From the NCBI RefSeq assembly GCF_900100305.1, contig NZ_FNEY01000025.1, forward strand, positions 18,546 to 82,545: 64,000 nt of DNA. The letters are read 5' to 3'. Positions 16,886-25,544 of the stretch are shown here, in pieces. This DNA is from Paracidovorax citrulli (GTDB lineage: Bacteria; Pseudomonadota; Gammaproteobacteria; Burkholderiales; Burkholderiaceae_C). Positions within the stretch are counted from its first letter, which is position 1. The number at the start of each line of letters is the position of its first letter. The position numbers and the translations under genes were made by a program. The notes under the pieces were generated by a model that searched no databases, had not been told where the DNA came from, and saw only the letters and a program-made list of their open reading frames with translations.

Positions 16886-19800
16886 TCACTGCCCTCCCGT
16901 GGTGGGTACAGCGGGTGCGCCGGCCGGTGCCGGAAGCGCCTCTGGCGGGCGGCGGCGGGCCCGCCATGCGACCACCCGCTCCTGCAGCCCCATCACGAAG
17001 ACGAAGAACGCCGGCACGAAGAACACCGCCAGCACCGTGCCGCTCACCATGCCGCCGAACACGCCGGTGCCGATGGCATGCTGCGTCTCGGCACTGGCGC
17101 CCGAGGCGAGCATCAGCGGCACCACGCCCAGCGCGAAGGCCAGCGAGGTCATCAGGATCGGCCGCAGCCGCAGGCGCGCCGCGGTCACCGCCGCATCGAG
17201 CAGGCCGCGACCTTCTGAATGCAGTTGCCGGGCGAACTCCACGATCAGGATCGCGTTCTTGGCCGAGAGGCCGATGATGGTGATCATGCCGACCTTGAAG
17301 AACACGTCGTTGGGCAGGCCGCGCAGCATGACCGCCGCCACCGCCCCGACCAGGCCGAGCGGCACCACCAGCATCACCGCCAGCGGAATGGACCAGCTCT
17401 CATAGAGCGCCGCCAGCACCAGGAAGACCACCAGGGCCGACAGCGCCATGAGCAGCGGCGCCTGCGCGGCCGACTGGCGCTCCTGCAGCGACTGGCCCGT
17501 CCATGCCGCGGCGAAGCCCAGGGGCAGTTGCGCCACCAGCCGCTCCATCTCGGCCATGGCCGCGCCGCTGGAAACGCCGGGCGCCGCGCCGCCGGCGATG
17601 CGCGCGGCGGGGAAGCCCTGGAAGCGCATCATCTGCTGGGGCGATTCGGTCCAGACCGGGGTGGCCACCTCGCCCAGCGGCACGAGGCCGCCCGCGGCAT
17701 TGCGCACGCGCAGCTTCAGCACATCGCCCAGCTGCATGCGCGCGGGGGCGTCGGCCTGCACGATGACCTGCTGCATGCGCCCGGCGTTCGGGAAATCGTT
17801 GACGTAGGCCGAGCCCATCGCGGCCGAGAGCGTGGTGCTGATCGCATTGAACGACAGGCCCATGGCCTCGGCCTTGCGGCGGTCGATGTCCAGGCGCACG
17901 CTCCCACCCGGCGGCAGGCCGTCGGGATAGACGTTGCGCAGCAGCGGGCTCTGCGCGGCCAGTTCCATGAGCCGGGCCTGCGCGGCCGCCAGGGCCTCCG
18001 CCCCGCGGCCGGCGCGGTCCTGCAGGAACATCGTGAAGCCCGACGAAGTTCCCAGCTCGTCGATGGCGGGCGGCAGCAGGCTCATCACCGTGCCTTCCGG
18101 CGTGTGGCGCATCGCGTCCTGCGCCCGCTCCGACTCATCGCGCGCACTGGCGCCGTCGCGCTGGTTCCAGTCCTTGAGCATGGTGAACGCCATCGCGGCA
18201 TTCGGCCCCGAACCCGAGAAGCTGAACCCCTGGATCACCATGTTGGACGCCAGGCCCGGGCGGGAGGCGACGTGCGACTCGAAGGCCTTGACCACATCCA
18301 GCGTGCGCTCGCTGGTGGCGCCCGTGGGCAACTGGATGGAGGTCATGAAATAGCCCTGGTCCTCTTCGGGAAGGAACGACGAAGGCAGCTGGCGCGCCGC
18401 CAGCACGAGCACCGCGCAGACCAGAGCGAAGGCGACCATCATGCGGCCGCTGCGCCCCGCCAGGCGCGCCACGCGGGCCGCGTAGCCCCGCGACAGGCGG
18501 TCGAAGCCGCGGTTGAAGGCACCGAAGAAGCCGCGCCGCTCGTGGTGGCCGGGATCGACCGGCCGCAGCAGCGTCGCGCAGAGCGCGGGCGTGAGCGTGA
18601 GGGCCAGGAAGGCCGAGAACAGGATGGACACGGCCATCGACAGCGTGAACTGCCGGTAGATGACGCCCACCGAGCCGGTGGCGAAAGCCATGGGAATGAA
18701 CACGGCCGTGAGCACCAGGGTGATGCCGACCACCGCCCCGGTGATCTCCCGCATGGCCCGGACCGTCGCATCCCGGGGCGACAGGCCTTCCGCGGCCATC
18801 AGCCGCTCGACGTTCTCCACCACCACGATGGCGTCATCGACGATGATGCCGATGGCCAGCACCATGCCGAACATGGTCAGCACGTTGATCGAGAAACCGG
18901 CCACCAGCATCACGGTGAACGTGCCCAGCAGCGCGATGGGCGCGACGATGGCCGGAATCAGCGTGTAGCGGATGTTCTGCAGGAACAGGAACATCACCGC
19001 GAACACCAGCACCATGGCCTCCGCCAGCGTGTGGAGCACCTTCTCGATGGAGATCTTCACGAAGGGCGCGGTATTGAACGGCACCGAAACCTCCATGCCC
19101 GCGGGCATGGTGCGCGCCAGTTCGGCCAGCCGGTCCTGCACGGCCTGCGCGGTGCGCACCGCGTTCGCCCCGGGCGAGAGCTGGATGGCAGCACTGGTGG
19201 CAACCCGCCCGTTCTCGCGGTTGGCGAAGGCGTACGACTGCGCCCCCAGCTCCACCCGGGCCACGTCGCGCAGCACCACCTTCGAGCCGTCGGCGCCGGC
19301 CTTGAGCACGATCGCCGCGAACTGCTCCGGCGTGGACAGCTGCCCCTGCACCGTGAGCGGCACGGTCACGCGCTGGCCCGGCAGCGTCGGCGCATCGCCC
19401 ACGCGCCCGGGGGCGACCTGCGCATTCTGCTGCTCGATCGCCTGGGTGACGTCGCCCATCGCCAGGCCGTAGGACAGCAGCCGGGCCGGGTCCACCCAGA
19501 CCCGCATCGCCTGCTCGGCACCGAACAATTGCACGCGCCCCACGCCGTCGATGCGGCGCAGCTCCTGCACGATGTTGCGGGCCATGTAATCGTTGAGCCC
19601 CACCTCGTCGTAGCGGCCGTCGCGCGAGGTCATGCCGATCAGCATCAGGAAGCCGGACGCGGCGGATTCCACCTGCAGGCCGCTCTGGCGCACGGCCTGC
19701 GGCAGGCGCGGCTCCACGGCCTTGATGCGGTTCTGCACGTCCACCTGCGCCAGTTCCGGGTTGGTGCCGGGCTTGAAGGTGGCGGTGATCTGCGCCGACC

Positions 19801-20056
19801 CGGAGGTATCGACCGATGACTCGAAGTACAGCAGGTTCTTGACACCCGAGAGTTCGCGCTCGATCAGGCTGACCACGGAGTCGTTCAGGGTCTGGGGCGT
19901 GGCGCCCGGATAGGACGCGAACAGGCTCACGGCCGGCGGCGCCACCGCCGGGTAGCGCGCGATCGGCAACTGCGGAATGGCGATCGCGCCGAACAGCACG
20001 ATGAACAGGGCGATCACCCAGGCGAACACCGGGCGGCGAATGAAGAACTGGGGCAT
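16886..20056 (-). CDS. RND multidrug efflux pump, HAE1 family (AcrB/MexB-like)
   Basis: 1056 residues, the normal length for HAE1 pumps. The first helix and PQLPIARYPAVAPP are family hallmarks. The proton-relay aspartates are D407 and D408 in GIIVDDAIVVVEN, the same numbers as in AcrB. Large periplasmic loops lie at about 30-340 and 560-870. It would export hydrophobic drugs and solvents from the inner membrane and periplasm, driven by protons. It sits between adaptor and outer-membrane genes with gaps of 15 and 3 bases. Confidence 0.95.
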   Translation of the reverse strand: MPQFFIRRPVFAWVIALFIVLFGAIAIPQLPIARYPAVAPPAVSLFASYPGATPQTLNDSVVSLIERELSGVKNLLYFESSVDTSGSAQITATFKPGTNPELAQVDVQNRIKAVEPRLPQAVRQSGLQVESAASGFLMLIGMTSRDGRYDEVGLNDYMARNIVQELRRIDGVGRVQLFGAEQAMRVWVDPARLLSYGLAMGDVTQAIEQQNAQVAPGRVGDAPTLPGQRVTVPLTVQGQLSTPEQFAAIVLKAGADGSKVVLRDVARVELGAQSYAFANRENGRVATSAAIQLSPGANAVRTAQAVQDRLAELARTMPAGMEVSVPFNTAPFVKISIEKVLHTLAEAMVLVFAVMFLFLQNIRYTLIPAIVAPIALLGTFTVMLVAGFSINVLTMFGMVLAIGIIVDDAIVVVENVERLMAAEGLSPRDATVRAMREITGAVVGITLVLTAVFIPMAFATGSVGVIYRQFTLSMAVSILFSAFLALTLTPALCATLLRPVDPGHHERRGFFGAFNRGFDRLSRGYAARVARLAGRSGRMMVAFALVCAVLVLAARQLPSSFLPEEDQGYFMTSIQLPTGATSERTLDVVKAFESHVASRPGLASNMVIQGFSFSGSGPNAAMAFTMLKDWNQRDGASARDESERAQDAMRHTPEGTVMSLLPPAIDELGTSSGFTMFLQDRAGRGAEALAAAQARLMELAAQSPLLRNVYPDGLPPGGSVRLDIDRRKAEAMGLSFNAISTTLSAAMGSAYVNDFPNAGRMQQVIVQADAPARMQLGDVLKLRVRNAAGGLVPLGEVATPVWTESPQQMMRFQGFPAARIAGGAAPGVSSGAAMAEMERLVAQLPLGFAAAWTGQSLQERQSAAQAPLLMALSALVVFLVLAALYESWSIPLAVMLVVPLGLVGAVAAVMLRGLPNDVFFKVGMITIIGLSAKNAILIVEFARQLHSEGRGLLDAAVTAARLRLRPILMTSLAFALGVVPLMLASGASAETQHAIGTGVFGGMVSGTVLAVFFVPAFFVFVMGLQERVVAWRARRRPPEALPAPAGAPAVPTTGGQ

Positions 20057-20071
20057 GGCTCGGCTCCGTGT

Positions 20072-21262
20072 TCAGCGGCTGGCCGAGGGCGCGGGAGGCG
20101 ACGCGGGTGCGCTCGCGGACGCGGCCGACGCGCCGGGCGCGATCCAGTCGCGCGGCTGTACTTCCGCGCCTTCCGTCAGGCGCTCGGCGCCCTCCACCAC
20201 CACCCGCTGCCCTGCCTGAACCCCGGCCGCGATGCGGTAGCGCCGGTCCACCAGTTCACCCAGCTGCACGGGCACCGCATGCGCGCGCCGCTGTGCATCG
20301 ACCACCCAGACGCTGGCCTCGCCCCCCGTGCGCACCACCGCCTGCTGTGGCACCGTGAGTGCCCGGGCATAGGCAGCCCGCGGCATGCGCGCCTGCACGA
20401 ACATGCCGGGCAGCAGGCGCCGCTGCGGGTTGTCCACCAGGATGCGCAGCAGCACCTCGCCGGTACCCGCGTCCACCGTGATGCCGGAAAACAGCATGCG
20501 CCCCTGCATCCCGAAGGGTTCGCCATCGCCGCGCAGGATCTGCACGGTGGCATCCTGCGCGCCGCCTTCCGGCCTGGCCGCCGCGCGCAGGCCTTCCAGC
20601 GCCGACGCCGGCTGGCGCACGTCCACGTACACCTGTCCGATCTGCTGGATGCGCGCCATGGGCGAGGCATCGGTGGGCGAGACCAGCGCGCCTTCCGTCA
20701 CCAGCGCCTGGTCCACCCGCCCCGCGATCGGCGCCTCCACCGTCGCGAAGCGCAGGTCCAGCCGGCGGCGCGCGAGCGTGGCCCGGGCCTGGGCCACCTC
20801 GGCCGCGGCCTGGTCGCGCTGCGAGACCGCGTCGTCATAGGCCTGCCGGCTCACGGCATCGGCCTGCACCAGCGGCTCCAGCCGCTCGGCCTGCAGGCGT
20901 GCCCGGGCCCAGGCCGCCTGCGCGCGCTGCAGTGCCGCCTGGGCCATGTCGGCATCGGCCTGGAACGGCCCGGGATGGATCTGGAAGAGCGGCGCGCCCT
21001 GCCGGATCTCCGCCCCCTGCTCGAACAGCCTGCGCTGCACGATGCCCCCGACCTGCGCCCGGATCTCCGCCGTGCGCACCGCGGCCACCCGGCCGGGCAG
21101 ATCGTCGGCCACCACGAGATCACCGGGCACCAGCGTGGCCACGGACACCTGCGCCGGCGGCGCGGGGGCGTCCTGCGCCTCGTCGGTACCGCACGCGGCC
21201 AATACCAGCGCGGCCAGCGCCGCCGCCGCCATCGCGGCCTGTCGCCGTCGGGGGGTGTGCAT
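20072..21262 (-). CDS. RND periplasmic adaptor lipoprotein (AcrA/MexA-like)
   Basis: 396 residues from the ATG at 21262. The lipobox is LVLAAC-GTDE. The lipoyl half-motifs, alpha-hairpin (about 100-170) and beta-barrel follow, with GRVDQALVTEGALVSP and QVYVDVRQPASALEG in family positions. The tail is Ala/Ser/Pro-rich. It links pump and duct. The ribosome binding site AAGGA lies inside the 3' arm of a long inverted repeat (21271-21330), so translation may be controlled by the leader. It is divergent from the BaeSR-like regulators. Confidence 0.93.
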   Translation of the reverse strand: MHTPRRRQAAMAAAALAALVLAACGTDEAQDAPAPPAQVSVATLVPGDLVVADDLPGRVAAVRTAEIRAQVGGIVQRRLFEQGAEIRQGAPLFQIHPGPFQADADMAQAALQRAQAAWARARLQAERLEPLVQADAVSRQAYDDAVSQRDQAAAEVAQARATLARRRLDLRFATVEAPIAGRVDQALVTEGALVSPTDASPMARIQQIGQVYVDVRQPASALEGLRAAARPEGGAQDATVQILRGDGEPFGMQGRMLFSGITVDAGTGEVLLRILVDNPQRRLLPGMFVQARMPRAAYARALTVPQQAVVRTGGEASVWVVDAQRRAHAVPVQLGELVDRRYRIAAGVQAGQRVVVEGAERLTEGAEVQPRDWIAPGASAASASAPASPPAPSASR

Positions 21263-21270
21263 ATACGGGG

Positions 21271-21330
21271 AATCCTTCGCGTTCACGTTCAAAAGGGCGC
21301 CACTGTGGCGCCGCACGGCTGCGAAGGATT
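21271..21330. promoter_or_regulatory. Nested inverted repeats in the divergent RND/BaeSR control region
   Basis: A perfect 10-bp repeat, AATCCTTCGC (21271-21280) and GCGAAGGATT (21321-21330), encloses a second perfect one, GGCGCCA-CTG-TGGCGCC (21296-21312). In the adaptor mRNA the outer pair would bury the AAGGA ribosome binding site 9-18 bases ahead of the start codon. As DNA the arms could be an operator for the adjacent response regulator. Either way it is placed to control the efflux operon. Confidence 0.55.
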
Positions 21331-21383
21331 GGGCGTTGTGTGGAGATACGGTGGAGCCGGAAAATCTCGGTAGAGTGCGCTGC

Positions 21384-22124
21384 GTGTCGATCCCACCCCA
21401 TCGCATCTTCCGGGAATCCGCGTCCCAGGCGCTCGTGCTCATCGCGGAGGACGAGCCCGAAATCGCCGAGATCCTCGCCGCCTACCTCGCGCGCGGCGGC
21501 CTGCAGACCGTGCATGCACCGGACGGCCAGGCCGCGCTCGCGATGCACCAGGCCCTCAAGCCCGACCTCGTCCTGCTCGACGTGCAGATGCCCCGCGTGG
21601 ACGGCTGGAAAGTGCTCAGCGAAATCCGCCACCGCGGCGACACGCCCGTCATCATGCTGACGGCCATGGACCAGGACATCGACAAGCTCATGGGCCTGCG
21701 CATCGGCGCGGACGACTACGTGGTCAAGCCCTTCAACGCCGCCGAGGTCGTGGCCCGCGTGCAGGCGGTGCTGCGCCGCAGCCGGGGCGCCCGCGGAGGC
21801 GCGAACGCCCAGGCGGTGCTGCGCGCCGGCATCTTCCAGATCGACCCCGAGACCCACGAGGCCAGCGTGCACCTGGACGGGCGGCGCCACCTGCTGGACC
21901 TGACGCTCACCGAATTCAAGCTGCTCGCCTGCCTCATGCGTTCGCCCCGCCGCGTCTTCAGCCGGCTCGAACTGCTGGAAGCCTGCCTGCCCGAGGGCGA
22001 CACCCTGGAGCGCACGGTGGACAGCCACATCAGCAAGCTGCGCAAGAAACTGGAGCCTCTGGGCGTGGAGGGCCTTCCCGTCAGCGTGCGCGGCGTGGGT
22101 TACCGCCTGGGGAGCGGCGAATGA
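21384..22124 (+). CDS. OmpR-family response regulator (BaeR/SmeR-like)
   Basis: 246 residues from GTG at 21384. The receiver domain has the acidic pair E22/D23, phospho-acceptor D66 in LVLLDVQMPRVDGW and the conserved Lys in VVKPFN. The winged-helix domain follows from about 145 with LTLTEFKLLACLMRSP and ERTVDSHISKLRKKLE. The start is uncertain: a second GTG lies 9 bases upstream and neither has a clear ribosome binding site. It is divergent from the drug efflux operon, which it probably activates or represses, as BaeR, SmeR and AdeR do elsewhere. The stop overlaps the kinase start by 4 bases. Confidence 0.92.
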   Translation: MSIPPHRIFRESASQALVLIAEDEPEIAEILAAYLARGGLQTVHAPDGQAALAMHQALKPDLVLLDVQMPRVDGWKVLSEIRHRGDTPVIMLTAMDQDIDKLMGLRIGADDYVVKPFNAAEVVARVQAVLRRSRGARGGANAQAVLRAGIFQIDPETHEASVHLDGRRHLLDLTLTEFKLLACLMRSPRRVFSRLELLEACLPEGDTLERTVDSHISKLRKKLEPLGVEGLPVSVRGVGYRLGSGE

Positions 22125-23179
22125 GCGGCTCCCCCGGCCTGCGCCGGCAGGTCATGCTGTCGCTGGGCGTCATGGCCCTGGGCATCATCCTCATCTCGGT
22201 GATCGGCTCCTACGGCTTCTATGCCGTGCTCATGGCGTATTCGCCGTCGAGCATTTCCGAAACCTGGGTGCCGTCGCGGGTGGAACTGGTCTGGATGCTG
22301 GCCACCATGCTCGCCGCGCTGGCCATCGCCGTCGCCGTCGCCGTGCGGCTTTCGCGCCGCATCCTCACGCCGCTGAACGCGGTGGCCGAGAGCCTGCGCA
22401 AGGTGGCCCAGGGCGACCTGCAGGCCCGCGCCGCCACGGACGACCACTCCATGGGCGAGACCGCCCAGCTGGTGCGCGACTTCAACGCCATGGCCGAACG
22501 CCTGCAGGCGATGGAGAAGCAGCGGGCCTTCTGGAACGCGGCCATCGCCCACGAACTGCGCACGCCCGTCACCATCCTGCACGGGCGACTGCAGGGGCTG
22601 ACGGAAGGCGTGTTCGAGCCGAGGGCCGAACTGTTCCAGGGCCTGCTGCGCCACGTGCAGGGCCTGAGCCGGCTGATCGAAGACCTGCGCATGCTGAGTC
22701 TGCGCGACAGCGGGCACCTGGAACTGGAACAGATGCAGGCGGACCTGGCGCAGGAAGTCGCCGCCGTCGTGCATGCCTTCGAGCCCGACCTGCATGCGCG
22801 CGGCTTCACCGTGCAGGCCGACATCGCGGCGCCCTGCACCGTGACCTGCGACCCGGTACGCATCCGCCAGGCCCTGATCGCCCTCCTGGAAAACGTGCGC
22901 AGGCATGCCGACCCGGGCCGGGTGCGCATCCACGCCCACGTGGCGGACGGCGAGTGCCACCTCAGCGTGGAAGACGAGGGCCCGGGCATGACCGAGGAAC
23001 TCGCCGCCCAGGTCTTCGAGGCCTTCCACCGCGGAGACCCCACCCGCCCGCAGCAGGCCGGCGGCAGCGGCCTGGGCCTGGCCGTGGTGAAGGCCATCGC
23101 GGAAGCCCACGGCGGCCACGCCACCTGCCAGGCCGCGCCCGGCGGAGGCTCCGTGCTCACCCTGCACTGGCCCACGTGA
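22121..23179 (+). CDS. Sensor histidine kinase (BaeS/SmeS-like)
   Basis: 352 residues. Transmembrane helices at about 12-38 and 56-77 flank a very short periplasmic loop of some 18 residues, so it probably senses within the membrane. A HAMP domain at about 78-130 precedes HisKA with H144 in AIAHELRTPV. The ATPase domain has ENVRRHAD (N-box), DEGPGM and GGSGLGLAV. It is translationally coupled to the response regulator through an ATGA overlap and is the last gene before tRNA-Gly. Confidence 0.93.
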   Translation: MSGSPGLRRQVMLSLGVMALGIILISVIGSYGFYAVLMAYSPSSISETWVPSRVELVWMLATMLAALAIAVAVAVRLSRRILTPLNAVAESLRKVAQGDLQARAATDDHSMGETAQLVRDFNAMAERLQAMEKQRAFWNAAIAHELRTPVTILHGRLQGLTEGVFEPRAELFQGLLRHVQGLSRLIEDLRMLSLRDSGHLELEQMQADLAQEVAAVVHAFEPDLHARGFTVQADIAAPCTVTCDPVRIRQALIALLENVRRHADPGRVRIHAHVADGECHLSVEDEGPGMTEELAAQVFEAFHRGDPTRPQQAGGSGLGLAVVKAIAEAHGGHATCQAAPGGGSVLTLHWPT

Positions 23180-23226
23180 AAGTAGCGCTAGAATCCAGCC
23201 CGTCGTGCGCCGCAATGGCGCCACGC

Positions 23227-23300
23227 GCGGGTGTAGTTCAATGGTAGAACGGCAGCTTCCCAAGCTTCATACGAGGGTTCGATTCCCTTCACCCGCTCCA
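23227..23300 (+). tRNA. tRNA-Gly, anticodon CCC
   Basis: 74 bases with encoded CCA. The acceptor GCGGGTG pairs with CACCCGC. The D-arm is GTTC/GAAC, the anticodon loop is TTCCCAA, and the T-arm has GGTTCGATTCC. It is very close to E. coli tRNA-Gly(CCC). The anticodon stem GCAGC/GCTTC holds one C-U mismatch at its second pair. It borders a region of decayed genes, but I found no repeated tRNA 3' end that would prove integration. Confidence 0.95.
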
Positions 23301-23309
23301 GTTTTCCTC

Positions 23310-24185
23310 CCCCGTCCGCGGGCGCACCGCCCTGCTGCCGCAGGCTGCCCCGCCCCAGGCAGGCCCACACGGCCGGCGCCGTCACGGCCGTCACCACCGC
23401 CAGCCCCTGCGCCGGCCGCGAAAACGCCGCTCCGTAAGACTCCACCAGCGCATGCGGGGCCACCGCCGGCACCAGGGCCATCGCATCCTCCAGCCGCCCC
23501 GCCCCCAGCAACTGCGCTACCGGATGGCCCTGCGCGGCGCCGGGCAGCCGGGCCTGATCAGCCCCGCCAGCACGGAACCACCGGCGTGCCAGCCGTCCGG
23601 CCGCCAGCGGCAGCACCAGCAGCGGCGCCGACAGGGCCGCCATCATCCATCCCGCGCGGCCCGCGCCCATCCCCTCGATGCCCGCGAAGCGCATCGGCAG
23701 CAGTACGAACAGCACGACGAAGGCATAGGCCGGTGCGGCAGCCAGCAACTGGATGCCGAGGAAACGCCGGTAGCGCAGCAGCGACAGATCCAGCAGTGGC
23801 GCGGCGCCACGCCGCTCGATGCGCGCGAAAACGCCGAACAGCAGCCCTGCCGCCGCGAGGCCGCCGATCACACGGGATCGGCCCATCCCGCCTGCGCTGC
23901 CGCGAGCACGGCGCAGGTCAGCACGCTGAGCGCCAGCGTGAACGCCACCGCGCCGCCCGTATCGAAGGCGTGCGCCGCGGGCGCCCGGGTTTCCCGCAAC
24001 GCGCCCCGGCCAGCGCGGCGGCGCCACCCGCGAACACCGCCGCCCCCGCCAGACCCTGCAGGCCGCGCGCAAGCAGCGCATCGGCTATGCCGCCCAGGGC
24101 CACGGCCGGCCCGGTGAACACCATCGGCATCGTCGCCGAAGCCATGCAGACGCAGGCGAGCACGTGCAGGCGCCGGCCGCGGTCC
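23310..24185 (-). pseudogene. MFS transporter (DHA2/EmrB-like) remnant, 5'-truncated and frameshifted
   Basis: Recognisable pieces lie in three minus-strand frames: a motif-A-like DRGRRLHVLACVC with the following spans (about 24185-23990), then a piece with VAFTLALSVLTCAVLAAAQ (about 24000-23870), then GGLAAAGLLFGVF through APLLDLSLLRYRRFLG and several more spans (23870-23310). Spans 1-2 are missing at the 5' end and the segments near the C-terminus are shortened. No single frame covers it, so it cannot be functional. It is back-to-back with a LysR remnant that is also missing its 5' end, the mark of a deletion of a divergent regulator-exporter pair. Confidence 0.75.
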
Positions 24186-24192
24186 GGATCGG

Positions 24193-24948
24193 GCGGACTG
24201 GGGGACGACCTGGACGACGCCCGCGCCATGGTGTCGCAATCGGCCGCCGCGCCGCGCGGCCGGCTGCGGGTGAGCGTGCCCGCCCACCACCTGCTCCTGC
24301 CCCTGCTGCCGGAGTTCCTGGAGCGCCATCCCCAGGTAGAACTGGACATTGACTTCAACGTCCGCATCGTGGACCTGATCGGCGAAGGCGTGGACATCGC
24401 CATCCGCAGCGGCGACCTGCCCGATTCGCGGCTCAGGAGCCAGCCCCTGCGGCACTACCGGTCCCTGCTCTGCGCATCGCCCGATTACTTGGCGCGGCGC
24501 GGCCCTCCGGCCACCGTGGGCGACCTCGCGGACCACGACGGCATTGCGTTCCGCTATCCCAATTCAGGGCAGTGGCTGCCCTGGCCACTGCCGGGGACCG
24601 GCGGAGCCACGGTGCCAGAAGAGCCGCCCCCACCGCTGTCGATGTCGTCGGCGCCATCGCCATCCCCCCTGCCCCGCCTGCGCCGGGTCCTCGGGTTCAA
24701 CAACATGGAGGCCGTGCGCGGCGCTGGGCGGCCTGGGAATCGGGTGCATGCCGGATTTCCTGTTGGAGGGGCCTTTGCGGGAAGGGGCATTACGGCAGGT
24801 GCTGCCGGATCCAGAGGGACGGCCGGCAGGACGGTTCCGGGCGGTGTGGCCGACGAGCCGGCAGTTGTCGCCGAAGGTGCGGGTGTTTGTGGATTTTTTG
24901 AGGGGGAGGTTGGGGGATCGACAAGAAACCATTAAATCGATGGCTTGA
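24193..24948 (+). pseudogene. LysR-family regulator remnant lacking its DNA-binding domain
   Basis: Homology begins abruptly at LGDDLDDARAMVSQ, which lies just after the HTH and linker in LysR proteins, and continues with GRLRVSVPAHHLLLPLLPEF and VDLIGEGVDIAIRSGDL. Around 24715-24725 the frame shifts by one and the last part reads GLGIGCMPDFLLEGPLREG and RQLSPKVRVFVDFLRGRLG to a stop at 24948. The HTH is absent and the domain is frameshifted, so the gene is dead. It was probably the regulator of the neighbouring MFS remnant. Confidence 0.75.
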
Positions 24949-25031
24949 ATTTGAAAAGCACACCGATTACAGTCTGTGGAAGCGGGGCAACTTCAACTTC
25001 AGTTGCACTTCAGGTTTGAGACCACCAAATT

Positions 25032-25544
25032 TCAGGGTTTTTGCAGACCCTCCTTAGGATTTCTTTGCAGAAATTCACGAAATTTCTCAAAAATTTCGTC
25101 CAACGTGCTGGTAGCATTTTTCTCAAAAGCAAAATCCACATAGGATAAAGGGCGATTGACCACCGATTTAACCTCAGCAGCAAAAACTGAAGCTGACTTA
25201 TCGGGAGAGAGAATTTCCCACAGATCCACAAGAAATGCAAGATGATAAGCCGGCGGCACCTCACACAGCAATAACTTTGATTCAATAACCTCATGCAAAT
25301 TATTCGACCTACCAATAAAATACGCGATAGACTTCAAAACTTGCAACTCTGTTGATTCCTTCAATCTCTCAAATTCTGGTTTTATAAAGTAATTTATAAC
25401 TAATCTAGTGTCATCCCTATTTGAATAATTTATTAAAGAAAGCAATTCACTTCCCTCGTCTTTTGCAACAGTCAGTGCTAGGGGTCCGAGCAAATTCGAA
25501 ACATATTGCGGATTAACTTTAAAAATTTCAGTCATAAATTTCAA
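25032..25544 (-). CDS. Probable immunity protein of the adjacent toxin-like gene
   Basis: 170 residues, AT-rich and Lys/Glu/Leu-rich, predicted all-helical and cytoplasmic, with no signal peptide and no motif I recognise. Its ATG overlaps the stop of the upstream toxin-like gene by 4 bases, so the two are translationally coupled. A small, low-GC gene directly after a polymorphic-toxin-like C-terminus is the classical place of a cognate immunity gene. The function is inferred from that arrangement alone. Confidence 0.6.
   Translation of the reverse strand: MKFMTEIFKVNPQYVSNLLGPLALTVAKDEGSELLSLINYSNRDDTRLVINYFIKPEFERLKESTELQVLKSIAYFIGRSNNLHEVIESKLLLCEVPPAYHLAFLVDLWEILSPDKSASVFAAEVKSVVNRPLSYVDFAFEKNATSTLDEIFEKFREFLQRNPKEGLQKP

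Noticed and set aside
17219..19819. An 866-codon open frame on the plus strand opposite the RND pump gene
   Set aside because: It is the antisense shadow of a well-conserved AcrB-type gene; its translation is His/Arg/Gly-rich low-complexity sequence with no ribosome binding site or family motif.
23188..23310. Minus-strand coding sequence ending VKGIEPSYEAW...NYTRAW
   Set aside because: This peptide is the well-known false translation of the complement of a tRNA gene; it belongs to tRNA-Gly and its flank, not to the MFS remnant.
23227..24948. tRNA-Gly as the attachment site of a genomic island
   Set aside because: The downstream genes are decayed chromosomal types, no integrase gene is present and I found no repeat of the tRNA 3' end within the window.
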